Positions 53,073 to 62,917 are shown, counted from the stretch's first letter. The stretch: 64,000 nt of DNA from Mesorhizobium sp. J8 (GCF_016591715.1 NZ_AP024109.1:5084001-5148000), one strand, 5' to 3'. The notes: generated from the letters alone by a model not told the origin. A program made the numbers and translations.

Positions 53073-54158
53073 ATGGCCCCTGACCGCAACGCCGACCAGC
53101 GCAAGATCATTCATGTCGACATGGATGCGTTCTACGCGTCTGTCGAACAGCGCGACAATCCGGAGCTGCGCGGCAAGCCGCTGGCCGTCGGCGGGGCTGC
53201 GGCGCGCGGCGTGGTGGCTGCCGCGAGCTACGAGGCTCGCGCCTTCGGCGTTCGCTCCGCGATGCGTTCGGTTACGGCAAAGCGCAAATGCCCCGAGTTG
53301 GTCTTCGTGCCGCCCCGCTTCGACGTCTACCGGTCCGTCTCGGCCCAGATCCGCGAGGTGTTCGCCGAACACACCGATCTCATTGAACCGCTCTCGCTCG
53401 ACGAGGCCTATCTCGACGTGACGCGGAACAGGCTCGAAATTTCGTCTGCCACGACGATCGCCGAGATGATCAGAGCGAAGATCCTGCTGGTGACCGGTCT
53501 CACCGCTTCCGCCGGCATCTCATACAACAAATTCCTCGCCAAGATGGCCTCCGGCCAGAACAAGCCAAATGGCCAGTTCGTCATCACGCCCCGCCATGGG
53601 CCGGCCTTCGTCGAGGCGCTGCCAGTCAAGAAATTTCATGGCGTGGGTCCCGCAACGGCTGGCAGAATGGAGGCGCTGGGCATTAAGACAGGCGCCGATC
53701 TCAAGGACCGCTCGCTTGCCTTCCTGCAGCAGCATTTCGGCAAGTCAGGGCTATGGTATTATCAGATCGCGCGCGCCATCGACGAGCGCGCGGTCGAGCC
53801 GGATCGGCCGCGCAAATCGATCGGCGCCGAGGATACGTTCGCAGCAGACATCTCCGAACTGCCAGCAGCAATCGCCGAACTTAAGCCGCTGACAGCCAAG
53901 GTCTGGGAGCACTGTGAAGGCAAGGGCATCCGCGGCCGGACGATCACGCTGAAGGTCAAGTTTGCCGATTTCCATCAGATCACGCGCAGTCGCACCGTGT
54001 CGGTGCCAATCGAGCTCTCTGACTTCGAACGTCTCGCAGCCGATCTCCTGAAGTCGGTGTTTCCGGTACAGAAGGGAATCCGGCTGCTGGGCGTCACGCT
54101 TTCGTCGCTCGGCGATGTGTGGCCGCCGGAACAACGGCAACTTCGGTTCGAACTTTAG
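53073..54158 (+). CDS. dinB: DNA polymerase IV (DinB), Y-family
   Basis: 361 residues. Catalytic acidic residues are in HVDMDAFYASVEQ and LSLDEAYLDVT. The finger/thumb segments PLAVGGAAARGVVAAASYEAR and SAGISYNKFLAKMASG, and the helix-hairpin-helix region FHGVGPATAGRMEALGI, are all present. It copies past lesions with low fidelity. The start is 41 bp after the SRAP gene, same strand. No separate LexA box was seen; it could be cotranscribed. Confidence 0.95.
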   Translation: MAPDRNADQRKIIHVDMDAFYASVEQRDNPELRGKPLAVGGAAARGVVAAASYEARAFGVRSAMRSVTAKRKCPELVFVPPRFDVYRSVSAQIREVFAEHTDLIEPLSLDEAYLDVTRNRLEISSATTIAEMIRAKILLVTGLTASAGISYNKFLAKMASGQNKPNGQFVITPRHGPAFVEALPVKKFHGVGPATAGRMEALGIKTGADLKDRSLAFLQQHFGKSGLWYYQIARAIDERAVEPDRPRKSIGAEDTFAADISELPAAIAELKPLTAKVWEHCEGKGIRGRTITLKVKFADFHQITRSRTVSVPIELSDFERLAADLLKSVFPVQKGIRLLGVTLSSLGDVWPPEQRQLRFEL

Positions 54159-54328
54159 GATGAGCGCAAAAGGAGAAGCGGCCGCAGGCTATGCGGATCA
54201 GCGCGCGTGGGGATCGGATTTGGCGATTATCCTGGATAGCTAATCCGGCCCAATCATCGGCCGGCACGATCGTGCGAAGCAGAGGGGAAGGCACATGGCC
54301 TCCCCTTCCGGGGGTTGATGCGTGAACA

Positions 54329-55258
54329 TCAGGCGGCCTCGCATTCTTCTGCGCCGTCCGGCTGCAGCCCGTGCAGGAAAGCGACGGCGCGTTGCGCATG
54401 GGCAGCGGCCGAGAAGATCGCACGCTTGTCGCAGCTTAGGACTTTCAGCCACGAGCCGAGGTAGCTCGCATGGTCCGGCCGGGGCTCGAGTTCGGGCGCG
54501 ATGCCAAGATCGGCGCAGAGGAAGCAGCTTCCGAGCTCGGCGATCAGTTCCTCGCGCGCTCGCTCGCTGCGATCCTTGGCGTAGCGACTAAGGTCGCGGT
54601 TCACGCGATGCGGCGCCGAAGTCCAATGGGTAACCTCGTGACTGAGCGTGGCGACGTATGACGCGGCGTCCCGGAACGTCTGAAGCGGCGGCATCTGGAT
54701 GTGGTCCGTCACCGGGGCAAAGTAAGCGCGATCCCCGCCGTGCCGGATTACCGCCCCGGTGTTGGCAAAGAACCGGTCGGCATGCTCGATCGGGGCGATC
54801 GGATCGCGCACCGGCTCCGCCTGCCTTTGATAGAACTGGTCCGGCAGGCCATCGATTTGCGCAACGTTGAAAACGGAATAGGCCTTCAGGAACGGGATCT
54901 CGTGCTCGATTTCCTCGCCCCTGGTATCCCTCTCCGTCTTGGTGAAGCGGCTGGCGAAGACCACCATTGAGCCGGTCTCGCCCTTGCGAACCGCGCCGCC
55001 AAGTTCGAGCGCCTGCCTGAATGTCATCCACATCGGGTTGGAAAAGCCGCGCGCGACAGCCTCCGACCAAAGCAGCAGCACATTCATGCCGTTATAGGGC
55101 AGACCATTGTGCCTGAGCGGCCGGGTGACGCGGCCGGAGGCATCGCTCGATTGCCACGGCTGCATCCAAGGACGGACACCCTTCTCCAGCTCGGCTACGA
55201 TGCGGTCGGTGATCCGCGCATAGAGATCGATACGTTCTGCTTTTTCTTTCCTGGTCAT
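54329..55258 (-). CDS. ardC: ArdC-type antirestriction protein (zincin-like, DUF1738)
   Basis: 309 residues. The N-terminal ssDNA-binding domain (DRIVAELEKGVRPWMQPWQ, RHNGLPYNGMNVLLLW) is followed by a metallopeptidase domain with SHEVTHWTSAPHRVNRDL (HExxH) and REELIAELGSCFLCADLGI. ArdC protects incoming DNA during conjugation. GGAGG precedes ATG 55258. It is a standard part of rhizobial conjugative elements. Confidence 0.93.
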   Translation of the reverse strand: MTRKEKAERIDLYARITDRIVAELEKGVRPWMQPWQSSDASGRVTRPLRHNGLPYNGMNVLLLWSEAVARGFSNPMWMTFRQALELGGAVRKGETGSMVVFASRFTKTERDTRGEEIEHEIPFLKAYSVFNVAQIDGLPDQFYQRQAEPVRDPIAPIEHADRFFANTGAVIRHGGDRAYFAPVTDHIQMPPLQTFRDAASYVATLSHEVTHWTSAPHRVNRDLSRYAKDRSERAREELIAELGSCFLCADLGIAPELEPRPDHASYLGSWLKVLSCDKRAIFSAAAHAQRAVAFLHGLQPDGAEECEAA

Positions 55259-55486
55259 TTCATGAACCTCCAGTTGGAGGCCGCGCCGATCGCGGCCCCG
55301 TCACGGGGGGCCACCTGGGCGGAGCAGGAGGGCAGGCCGCGCACCCGACCGGTTCCCGTCGTGCTCGCACGATGGAGATGGTCATGGGCCGCAGCGACAG
55401 CGGAGGACGGCGAGGCCGTTGCGCTGACTGCCTGGCTTCGCCAGGACCTCGGGGCAGGACGGGGCGCGAGCGGACGTCAGGAAACG

Positions 55487-55513
55487 GAAAGGCGGCGCTG
55501 GGCGCCGCCTTTC
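55487..55513. terminator. 12-bp perfect stem-loop
   Basis: GAAAGGCGGCGC (55487-55498) and GCGCCGCCTTTC (55502-55513), loop TGG. It lies 21 bp after the stop of the small minus-strand gene and before ardC. Confidence 0.75.
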
Positions 55514-55534
55514 TGCAGTCGAGAGAAGGCCGGA

Positions 55535-55720
55535 TCAGTGGACCGACCGGCCACCGCTATAGGGATCGTATTCGAAGAGGATTTCGACATCGGCGTCGTC
55601 GAGTTCATCGGCGGGCATGACGCCAAATTCGTTGTCGACCTGGAAGAGGATGACGGGAACCATGAGCGTGCGGGCGAGCGACCATGCGGTCTTTTGGGCG
55701 AGTATGAGATCGTGGGACAT
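55535..55720 (-). CDS. Small hypothetical protein
   Basis: 61 residues, MSHDLILAQKTAWSLARTLMVPVILFQVDNEFGV in segments, with an acidic end (ELDDADVEILFEYDPY). GGAG precedes ATG 55720 and a strong terminator follows. Conserved-looking in this backbone position; function unknown. Confidence 0.65.
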   Translation of the reverse strand: MSHDLILAQKTAWSLARTLMVPVILFQVDNEFGVMPADELDDADVEILFEYDPYSGGRSVH

Positions 55721-56154
55721 CTGAGGGCTCCATCTTGGAGCGGGCCAATTCCCGCTCGATGGCTCCGTCAGTGTGCGGAAGCGGGCGCGATCACCCGAAG
55801 GCGTCAGCCGAGCGGCCGCAGCATGCTAGCGGACCCCTCGCGGGTTGATCGGCGAAGATCCGCAGCCGCACCAGGAAAGCCATTACCAGAGAGCGGATTG
55901 GGCCGTGAAGGAGCCCAGCATGCCGATCGGGCGAGGCTGGCGAAAGGGCCGGCATCGGCGGCCGTCCCCCAAACGTTCGTGCGCCGGACCTATTCGCTCG
56001 GCGAACTGTATGGCAGCGGTCGTCTCTCTTCGTTCGCCACGCAACGGCACTCGCGACGAAACCGTCACCTGGCCATGATGGAAAGCGGTGTATTGGGTAG
56101 GCCCTGCGCAGTCGATGCAAGGGGCGAATGCGCCGGATGTACACGACATCGAAG
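55721..56154. other. Intergenic stretch, no feature recognised
   Basis: About 430 bp between two small backbone genes. Frames present here lack start signals and protein-like composition. Confidence 0.45.
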
Positions 56155-56180
56155 GAGGGCGGGACCGGAGTCCCGCCCTC
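56155..56180. terminator. 11-bp perfect stem-loop after the 195-residue gene
   Basis: GAGGGCGGGAC (56155-56165), loop CGGA, GTCCCGCCCTC (56170-56180), 5 bp after the stop of the minus-strand gene at 56186. Confidence 0.7.
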
Positions 56181-56185
56181 GACGT

Positions 56186-56773
56186 TTATCCGAGAGCTGC
56201 CATCTGCAGTTCGGCAGCCTTGCGGTCGACGGATTGGCCGGGGTTTTCGACTGGCCGCTCGAAGGGCTTCCAGGCCTCGCCTACAACCTGCTCGTAGGCC
56301 GCGATAGCCCCCTCGGCGGCCATACGCAGCGCATGGGCCTGTAGCGCCATATCGGCGGCGAACTCGCGCTTGCGCTGGGCGGCGCTGTCGAAACCGACGG
56401 GGCCTGTGGTGTCTTCGTTCCGATCGTCGCAGGCCGACTTGGCCGTCGCGTCCCGTGCTTCGGATACCGCTCGGCTGTAGAACTGGCCGGCCCCGTAGGC
56501 GGATCCGACAAAGGCACCGACGACGCGTTGCAGGTGTATCTGCATGGCGCGTTCCCCCAGCCCTTCGTCAAGCGCCGCGGCCGTATCCACGACGAGCTTT
56601 TCGTGCAGGTCGCGAATGCCGTCGCTGTCGAGCACCGGGAGGCCAAAACTCTCCGAGACGAGCGAGCACTGTGCGGCGTCGGGGCACACGAGTCGGACCA
56701 TTTGGAAGGTAGTACCCTTGCGCAACGGGGCGACGCGGGCGGTTGCGCGGGGATTGGCGGCTTTGCTGGTCAT
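56186..56773 (-). CDS. Conserved-looking hypothetical protein of the element backbone
   Basis: 195 residues from ATG 56773 (AAAGGAT 7 nt upstream). It contains IRDLHEKLVVDTAAALDEGLGERAMQIHLQRVVGAFVGSAYGAGQF in segments and a long helical C-terminal half (ADMALQAHALRMAAEGAIAAYEQVVGEAW). No membrane segment and no known domain. Position between ArdC and ParB-like genes suggests a backbone function. Confidence 0.65.
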   Translation of the reverse strand: MTSKAANPRATARVAPLRKGTTFQMVRLVCPDAAQCSLVSESFGLPVLDSDGIRDLHEKLVVDTAAALDEGLGERAMQIHLQRVVGAFVGSAYGAGQFYSRAVSEARDATAKSACDDRNEDTTGPVGFDSAAQRKREFAADMALQAHALRMAAEGAIAAYEQVVGEAWKPFERPVENPGQSVDRKAAELQMAALG

Positions 56774-57278
56774 TGACATATCCTTTCTTCAGTTTCTCGA
56801 GGTCAGGACCGACTCCGTGCCGACCCTGCCTCGGGCGCGGACCAAAAGAACCGGCGGAACGACGGGCGCTTCAGGGTCCGGGCGGACCGAGACGAGCATG
56901 GAAGGTTTGCGGCCAAGCAGGCTTCCTTCAGCCCTCGCGCGGGACGCGGGCCTGCCATGTCGAGACCGGACCGATCCGGCCGCCCCGCGGCGCGGAACGC
57001 GGCCTTGAAGCGCACGGCCGCGGGTTCAGGACCGCATGAACCCCGAGTGAGGACCGGCACGGGCGTCGACTTCGACATTGGAACCGAAGGACAGGTGATC
57101 ATGGCCACCTGCCGACTCATCGACCGATGGCCGCTCGGCATGCACACCACGCCCACACCATGAGGGCCGTGGTCCGACACCGGAGGGACCATCATCGGCA
57201 GCGCCCGCTGTCGCGGCCGTACACCTGCAGCCGCCAGGCGAACCTGACGGCGGCAGAGCGATCAAAAGGAGGCAAGGT
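56774..57278. other. Intergenic stretch before the parB-like gene end
   Basis: About 500 bp. Several overlapping frames occur but none has a good start or domain pattern. Nothing supported. Confidence 0.4.
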
Positions 57279-58940
57279 CTATTCGGCAGCCTCGCGGTAG
57301 CCGTCATCGAGCCCGCCTTTCTCGGGCCGTTGGTCCTCTACACTCAGACCGTCGACTTCGGGCCCAAGGTCGTCATCGACCTCGGGCACGGTGCTCTTGG
57401 ACAGCCACTCGGTCAGGCTCGCCGCATCGGGAGCGAACAGCGCAGCCGGGTGGACGAAGTGGCTCTCCTTGAAGTGCTCGACGAGCGCGGCCCGCGTGTC
57501 CTTTACGCGCGCCCTCGGCAGGACCGGCGTGTCGGCGCAGGAGCCCTCGAGCGCCGGACGTGACAGACAGGAGAGGAAGTCCTCGGTGCCCATATTGACG
57601 AGGAAGCTGTCTGCGCCGATCGCGCCGCCCGCAACGAGCGCCACCACGCCCGACTTGCTCATGCCCTCGCGGCAGGAGAGCGCATCGATGAGGACGCCCC
57701 TGGCGGCGCTGCGCAAAGTTTCGGCATCAAAGGTGAACTTGCCCTCGGCATCGAAGAGGGTGGCTGCGTGCCGCGGCATTCGGCGACCGAACCCATGATT
57801 GCCGCCAGCACCGGAATCGACGCGCACGTTCTGGCCAGCGAAGGCGAGAACGAGCAGCGCCAACAGCGTGTCGTCTGCGATCGGCGCCCGCGACAGCGCC
57901 TCATGCAGAGCATCGGTGCGCAGGTCGCCGATCATCTCGATACCCTTACGGGTCATATCGGGACGCGACTTCGGCATGACGATCGCTTCCGTCACGTTGG
58001 CCTTCTTCTTGGCCTCGGGCAGGCGGAAGTGGACGGTCCTTACCTTTCCCTCGCGGTCGAGATACATCGCGGCGTGATCCGACTTCTTCGGCGTGCCATA
58101 GACGCGTTCCGCCTTCGGCGGCAGCTTCACCTCACCATAGGCGTTCGGTTCGCTGATGATGCCGTTCTTGGGCAGGTTCTGCGTCATCCATTCCTGCTGA
58201 GCGCCGAGGAAGGCCTCGACGTCGGTGGTGTACCGGCTGTCCTGGTCGGCCGGTGCGAACAGATCCTCTACCCAGGCGATGCCGTAGGCCTCGCGCAGCT
58301 CGTCGTCAAAGCTTGCGTCGCGCGCGTACATGCGTCGCTTCGCGAGACCGTTGGCGATGCTCCACCACGACACCTGTGGGTCGCCCTTGCTGGGCTTTTT
58401 TGCTTTCCAGACCTCCTTCTGCTCCTCAAGCGAAGCGGCCGCGATAGTGCGGAGCTGCTGCTCGTTCGGCATATCGCCTTTGGCCATTGCGTCGAGCATC
58501 GCCGGCAGCACATTGGCGAGCAGGCGCAGCTTCTTGATCTGGCGCACCGACTGCGCGAGCGCGATCGCAATGGACTCTTCGGTCCAGTTCAGCGCAACGA
58601 GACGCTCGATGGCTCGCCAAAGATCGACCGGGTTGAGCTGCTCGTGCGTGATAGAGGTGGCCAGCGATCGCATCGCGCCGCCGTCCTCGGCTCGAGGCAC
58701 GACCAGAACGGCGACCTCTTCGAGACCTGCTGCGATCGCCTGCTTCGCGCGCCGGTGACCCTGATCGATGACGAAGCCATTGCCGCCATCGGCTTCAGCG
58801 AACACGATCAGTGGTTCGACGACGCCAATGGCCTTGATCGTTGCGAGTAGCAAGGCGTCCGCCTGCGAGCTGGACTTGGAGCGCCTCGCCTTGTCAGGAT
58901 TGTCCTTGAGCGCGCGCGGATCGACAAATTTCAATTCCAT
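57279..58940 (-). CDS. ParB/Srx-domain protein (plasmid-partition-like)
   Basis: 553 residues. The N-terminal ParB nuclease-like domain reads ELKFVDPRALKDNPDKARR, LIVFAEADGGNGFVIDQGHRRAKQAIAAGLEEV, and then a helix-turn-helix (TEESIAIALAQSVRQIKKLRLLANVLPAML). The long C-terminal part (ADDTLLALLVLAFAGQNVRV) is characteristic of ICE-borne ParB-like proteins rather than of chromosomal ParB. AGGAGC precedes ATG 58940. No parA is adjacent. Likely maintenance or regulation of the element. Confidence 0.87.
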   Translation of the reverse strand: MELKFVDPRALKDNPDKARRSKSSSQADALLLATIKAIGVVEPLIVFAEADGGNGFVIDQGHRRAKQAIAAGLEEVAVLVVPRAEDGGAMRSLATSITHEQLNPVDLWRAIERLVALNWTEESIAIALAQSVRQIKKLRLLANVLPAMLDAMAKGDMPNEQQLRTIAAASLEEQKEVWKAKKPSKGDPQVSWWSIANGLAKRRMYARDASFDDELREAYGIAWVEDLFAPADQDSRYTTDVEAFLGAQQEWMTQNLPKNGIISEPNAYGEVKLPPKAERVYGTPKKSDHAAMYLDREGKVRTVHFRLPEAKKKANVTEAIVMPKSRPDMTRKGIEMIGDLRTDALHEALSRAPIADDTLLALLVLAFAGQNVRVDSGAGGNHGFGRRMPRHAATLFDAEGKFTFDAETLRSAARGVLIDALSCREGMSKSGVVALVAGGAIGADSFLVNMGTEDFLSCLSRPALEGSCADTPVLPRARVKDTRAALVEHFKESHFVHPAALFAPDAASLTEWLSKSTVPEVDDDLGPEVDGLSVEDQRPEKGGLDDGYREAAE

Positions 58941-59383
58941 GGGAATGCTCCTAGGGGGTTACGGACAGGCCCTTCGCCGGTCCTTTCTCGTCTTCTTTCC
59001 GAAGACATCACCCGGCCCGCGGAGCGGGCGGGACGGGGCAATTGCGCTGGAGCATCCCTGCCCGGCTGGCCAAGCGGGGCTTCTTCAGCCCTGCGCAGGA
59101 TGACGGGCCGGGATTGCGACCAGCGCAGTTGAGCGTCAGCGTCGGCGGACCACCCGATCTGCGAGCAGTCCTCCTTGTCTTTTTGCGTCTCTCCTCTCTG
59201 GTACGCCCTCCAGATCGAGCCGGCGAAAGCTCAGAACGTGGAGGCAAGCTACGTCGCCTGCACCTCATGCCCGGCGTCTCGATCTTTCGCGAGATGCCCG
59301 GAAAAACTTCTGACTCCTGGGTCAAGGAGAACCGCCGTGATCTGATCAATCGAGAACAATGGCTATTCGCAGCGTCGTGCGTG
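58941..59383. other. Intergenic stretch between ParB-like and Toprim genes
   Basis: About 440 bp, GC-rich. No RNA gene, operator or supported coding frame was recognised. Confidence 0.4.
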
Positions 59384-60289
59384 TCAGCTCGTCGGCTGCG
59401 CTCTCATTCTTGGATCGGCGTTCCAATCATCCGCTACGGGTCGAAGGCGATCACCGCAGCACCGAGCTTGCTCCCTCAATGCGAGCAGGCGGTCGGCGTA
59501 GATCTCGCCCTGTTTGTTGTTGTCGGTAGCCGCGACGAGCTCAACACCCGGCCTGGCGGCAAGCGCGCGGAGCGCCGCATCGGTTGCCGGCGACCAGCCG
59601 CCCCCGGTGCTGAGATAGGAGGTGTCGGCGCGAAAGCCCTCGAGCGCGGCAAGGCTCATGGCGTCGATTGCGGCTTCGGTCACGCAAAGGCGCAGCGCAT
59701 CAGGGCTGCCGAGACGGAACAGCACCTTGGCACCGCCAGTGGCAAAGCCGCGCCAGTCCGGTCCGCGTTCCTCCCAGCCGGTAACGGTCCCGTTGTTGTC
59801 GACATGGGCGGCCCACATCGAGCCGTGCGGGCCTTCGCGCAGGACGCCGGCGCTGATTGCGGCGCGGACGATGCGGTCGGGAAGATGGCGGGCACCGGTC
59901 AGATAGCGCCAGGTCGCCGATCCGCGCCATGGCCTGCGCCGTGCGTGCCAGCGCTCCGGTATCGACAGGTCAGGCTCCCGCTCGCGGGACACCCGCTGCC
60001 AGATCGGCTCGCACGGCACGAACCCGACGAGGCTGGCGACCTCGTTCACGGCTTCTAAGAACGGCACCTTCTCAAGATGTTCGACCAGGCGAAAGATATC
60101 GCCTTTGCCGTCGCCGAGTGGGTCGAACCAGCCCTTGCCGTGATGGATGACGATGATGATCGAAGCCTCACGGCGATATTTCATCGCCTTGCGCGTGCTC
60201 TCCTTGATGTCCAGGACGAACCCCGCGCGCTTCAGCACCGCAGCGCAGGGTACCTTGTCCTTCAGCCTTTCAAGTTCTGCTTTTTGCAT
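59384..60289 (-). CDS. DUF3991/Toprim-domain protein (primase-like)
   Basis: 301 residues from ATG 60289. The N-terminal LERLKDKVPCAAVLKRAGF and GKGWFDPLGDGKGDIFRLVEHLE match the DUF3991 region. The Toprim-like half has LRLCVTEAAIDAMSLAALEG and VELVAATDNNKQGEIYADRLL, with the acidic residues expected of Toprim enzymes. No CHC2 zinc finger is seen. A primase or nicking role on transferred single-stranded DNA is plausible. A longer upstream frame is not supported. Confidence 0.87.
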   Translation of the reverse strand: MQKAELERLKDKVPCAAVLKRAGFVLDIKESTRKAMKYRREASIIIVIHHGKGWFDPLGDGKGDIFRLVEHLEKVPFLEAVNEVASLVGFVPCEPIWQRVSREREPDLSIPERWHARRRPWRGSATWRYLTGARHLPDRIVRAAISAGVLREGPHGSMWAAHVDNNGTVTGWEERGPDWRGFATGGAKVLFRLGSPDALRLCVTEAAIDAMSLAALEGFRADTSYLSTGGGWSPATDAALRALAARPGVELVAATDNNKQGEIYADRLLALREQARCCGDRLRPVADDWNADPRMRAQPTS

Positions 60290-60790
60290 TTCGCCCGCGC
60301 ACCTTTGCAGCGCCTCCCTTCCATTCGGTTCCGTCCAAACAATTTGGGCAGGAACAGGAGGCCGCGAAGAGCAAGGCCGGGCAAGGGCGCGGCATGCAAT
60401 GCCGGGATGGCGGCGGGTTGCGCCGCGGCGCAGCTTCCCTTGCCGGCCTTGGCGCGCAAGCGGCACCGTGTGCCGGCCCCATCGGCGACACTCTGCTTCT
60501 GCGACGCATGCATGCACCGGGCCTTTGCTCCTCTCTTTTCCTCGTCAATCCGTCGCTCAAAAACTCCGCCCTGCTCGGCCTCTCCATCGGATGAGCCCAC
60601 TGCTCGCCCGACCAATGTGAAAGGGCGTACAAAGTGGAGGCACCGAAATGTCCGTAAGCGCGAACAAGTCAGTTCGGTGCCGGAGCAGGTTCGTGGCCCT
60701 GAGACCGGTTCAACAGGGCGGCCGAAGGAGCATCAGCATAGCGCCGCCGTAAGGCGGGATGCGGGACCGACAGCCCCCGGCGAAGGGCGC
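60290..60790. other. Intergenic stretch, no feature recognised
   Basis: About 500 bp between the Toprim gene start and the oxidoreductase remnant. Nothing supported. Confidence 0.4.
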
Positions 60791-61120
60791 CATATGAAAA
60801 CGACCAGTTGGCCCCTTGCCGAGGCTTCGAGCGCATTGCAAATCGCGCTCGCGCCGCGGCGGCGCGGAACCGTCATCCGCACATGGTCCGGATGCGAGGG
60901 CTGTACGAGCGACATTTTGCCGGTCATGGAGCGGTCGGCAACGACGCCGGGCTTGTTCCATGCCTTCGGTTTCGGCGGGCACGGTTTTCAGCTCGGCCCC
61001 GGCGTCGGCGAGGCCACGGCCGAACTGATCACGACCGGCCGCTGCCAAACGCCACTCGACGATGTCAGGATCGATCGGTTCGCCGGCAGTCTGACAACGC
61101 CCATCGATTGCAATTGGCGG
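60791..61120 (+). pseudogene. C-terminal remnant of a DAO-family FAD-dependent oxidoreductase
   Basis: The frame reads APRRRGTVIRTWSGCEGCTSD, then GLFHAFGFGGHGFQLGPGVGEATAELITTGRCQTP and DVRIDRFAG, which is the C-terminal end of D-amino-acid/sarcosine-type dehydrogenases (FAD site GHGFQLGPGVG). The N-terminal FAD domain, normally about 270 residues with GxGxxG, is missing. The frame runs on past the family end. It is a truncated gene, not a functional enzyme. Confidence 0.78.
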
Positions 61121-61320
61121 TCCCAAGCCACAAGGGATGACCACTTACAGAAAGGCCAATGTGGCCGCAAAACTCTCGCTCACGTCCAGTCGACCGGCGC
61201 CATCTCCGGGGTTATCTGAGATGAACGGCCGGACGACGAGCCGCTTGGATTATTTCAGGGACGGGCGGAACAAATTGCGCGCGTGAAAGTTAGAGAGCGC
61301 TGATCGAGGGGACTCACGCG

Positions 61321-61602
61321 ATGCTCCTTGCCTTGAACGATGCGATCTCGACGGCTGTCTTGGCCGGCAGAAGCGCAAACGCGGAAATCTTCGGAGTCAT
61401 CGACCTAACTAGCAAAATTGAGGCCCGGATCGGCGGCATCAGCTTAGGGCGCGCCATCCAGTTCGTCGCCAATGCGTCGGTGCTTGGATACGACGTTCGT
61501 GGTGCAATCATTTTGTATGGGGAACGAGGAACACCAAGCCTGAGGATATGGGACTGCGAACATCTTTGGGCGCAGTACGGCGGCGCACTTCTCCAACCAT
61601 AG
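61321..61602 (+). CDS. Hypothetical protein
   Basis: 93 residues, MLLALNDAISTAVLAGRSANAEIFGVIDL then GRAIQFVANASVLGYDVRGAIILYGERG. The start follows GAGGGG. Composition is protein-like, with strand/helix alternation, but no domain is recognised. Confidence 0.5.
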   Translation: MLLALNDAISTAVLAGRSANAEIFGVIDLTSKIEARIGGISLGRAIQFVANASVLGYDVRGAIILYGERGTPSLRIWDCEHLWAQYGGALLQP

Positions 61603-62094
61603 CGCAACGCGCTCGGAGAGAGATCATAGCTGTCCCACCGAGTTCGCCAAGGGCCCGACTAAACTGGTGTTGCTGGCATGCCTCTTCGTTGTCATGCTCG
61701 TCACATGGCTACAGCCGCTTTTCGATGCGGCGGGTTGCGGTCCGTCATGCCTGGGGCTCGTGGTTGCACCGCGGCGACGATGGCGAGCTGTTTCCCATGT
61801 ATGCCCGGCCGATCAGCAAAGCGAAATGGTGAATGGTCTTTAAGGGGCCGAGCCGATCCATCAGACCGAGGCGCTTACCAAGCCATTGCCACAGTGGTGG
61901 AGGAGGTCGCCGCTTGACAAAGCTCTCTGAGCTCGGCCCACAGCGCCCGGTCACCGTGCATATTCTGCCCGGGTCCAGGCATGATTCAGATTTCATCGGT
62001 GCGAAACCTGCGGCCAAATCGTCGATTTCAAAGACATTCGCCAGGTTATGTGGCACCAGTTCCAAACAGACCATGAGCCGCTTGAACTGGACAG
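61603..62094. other. Intergenic stretch, no feature recognised
   Basis: About 490 bp. A minus-strand frame continues from the KTSC remnant, but without protein-like pattern. Nothing supported. Confidence 0.4.
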
Positions 62095-62296
62095 CTAGTC
62101 CGCAATGCGTCGATAGCGGACGTGATTTCGAATGTGGTCGTTGAAGAAGCGGCCTTTGACAAACGCCGATCGGACGCGACGTAAGTTTCCGGCGGTACCT
62201 CTCGAATTCATAGCGCTTGCCGCTGGCCACGAACCACACGGAGAGAACTCTGGTCGCCGGATCGTATTCGGTTTTCCTGATCGAGATGGACGGCAT
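62095..62296 (-). pseudogene. Frameshifted KTSC-domain gene
   Basis: From 62296 the protein reads MPSISIRKTEYDPATRVLSVWFVASGKRYEFE in pieces, the KTSC start, but then leaves the family pattern. The expected continuation VRSAFVKGRFFNDHIRNHVRYRRI is found in another frame ending at 62095. A short insertion near the FE codons and a one-base loss further on explain both shifts. KTSC proteins (about 70 residues) have a proposed RNA-binding role. This copy is inactive unless shifted during translation. Confidence 0.75.
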
Positions 62297-62376
62297 TGGC
62301 GCACCCGCTGGCTTGCTCATCGCAAACGGTCGGAGCGCGGCTTTTGTTTTAGGAGCACGAACTTATAACGGCCGCC

Positions 62377-62583
62377 ATGAAGACGATAGCGATTTACGAT
62401 TCGGCTGCCGGCACCTTCACGCTGGAGAAGGGTGTGTGGCGAGGAACGTTCCCGATTGCGGACCTGCCGAAGTGGCTGAATTTCTATCGCCAGCAGGCGG
62501 GAAGGTATCCTGCACAGGCGGCCAACTACGCGCACGACGTGAACGCGCTCGAAGAGCTGGGTCGGGAAATCGGCGCGAAATAG
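62377..62583 (+). CDS. Small hypothetical protein
   Basis: 68 residues, MKTIAIYDSAAGTFTLEKGVW followed by RGTFPIADLPKWLNFYRQQAG. The first strands and Trp/Tyr content look like a folded small domain. It is divergent from the KTSC remnant. No assigned family. Confidence 0.6.
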   Translation: MKTIAIYDSAAGTFTLEKGVWRGTFPIADLPKWLNFYRQQAGRYPAQAANYAHDVNALEELGREIGAK

Positions 62584-62785
62584 ATCGTGAACATTTTAGC
62601 CAGATTGCATGTTTCGGTGCATGGCCAAAGACGCCCGTTCACCATCGCTGCGAACGCACCTTGAACTCTCGATGCCGTCTCAAACTACATCGCTGCGATC
62701 GGGGGCATGATGGGTTCGCCAGTGCGGTATCGCGCCATCTGCAACGCGGTATGCTCAAGGATGGCGGCAAGCGTTCAAGTGGCTG

Positions 62786-62917
62786 TCAGGCCAGGCCCGC
62801 CATACGGATGAGCCTCAAAACCCCATGGCCGATGGCCAGCACGAATTGACCATCGTTGGCGGTCAAATCCCAGCCGAAGAATGCAGCCCAGCAAAAGAGC
62901 ATCATGGTGAAGCGCAT
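62786..62917 (-). CDS. Possible 43-residue small membrane protein
   Basis: MRFTMMLFCWAAFFGWDLTA is a hydrophobic segment followed by NDGQFVLAIGHGVLRLIRMAGLA, so a single-pass or hairpin membrane protein is plausible. No Shine-Dalgarno; the ATG lies within a GCATT-TTCT-AATGC inverted repeat. Support is by composition only. Confidence 0.35.
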   Translation of the reverse strand: MRFTMMLFCWAAFFGWDLTANDGQFVLAIGHGVLRLIRMAGLA

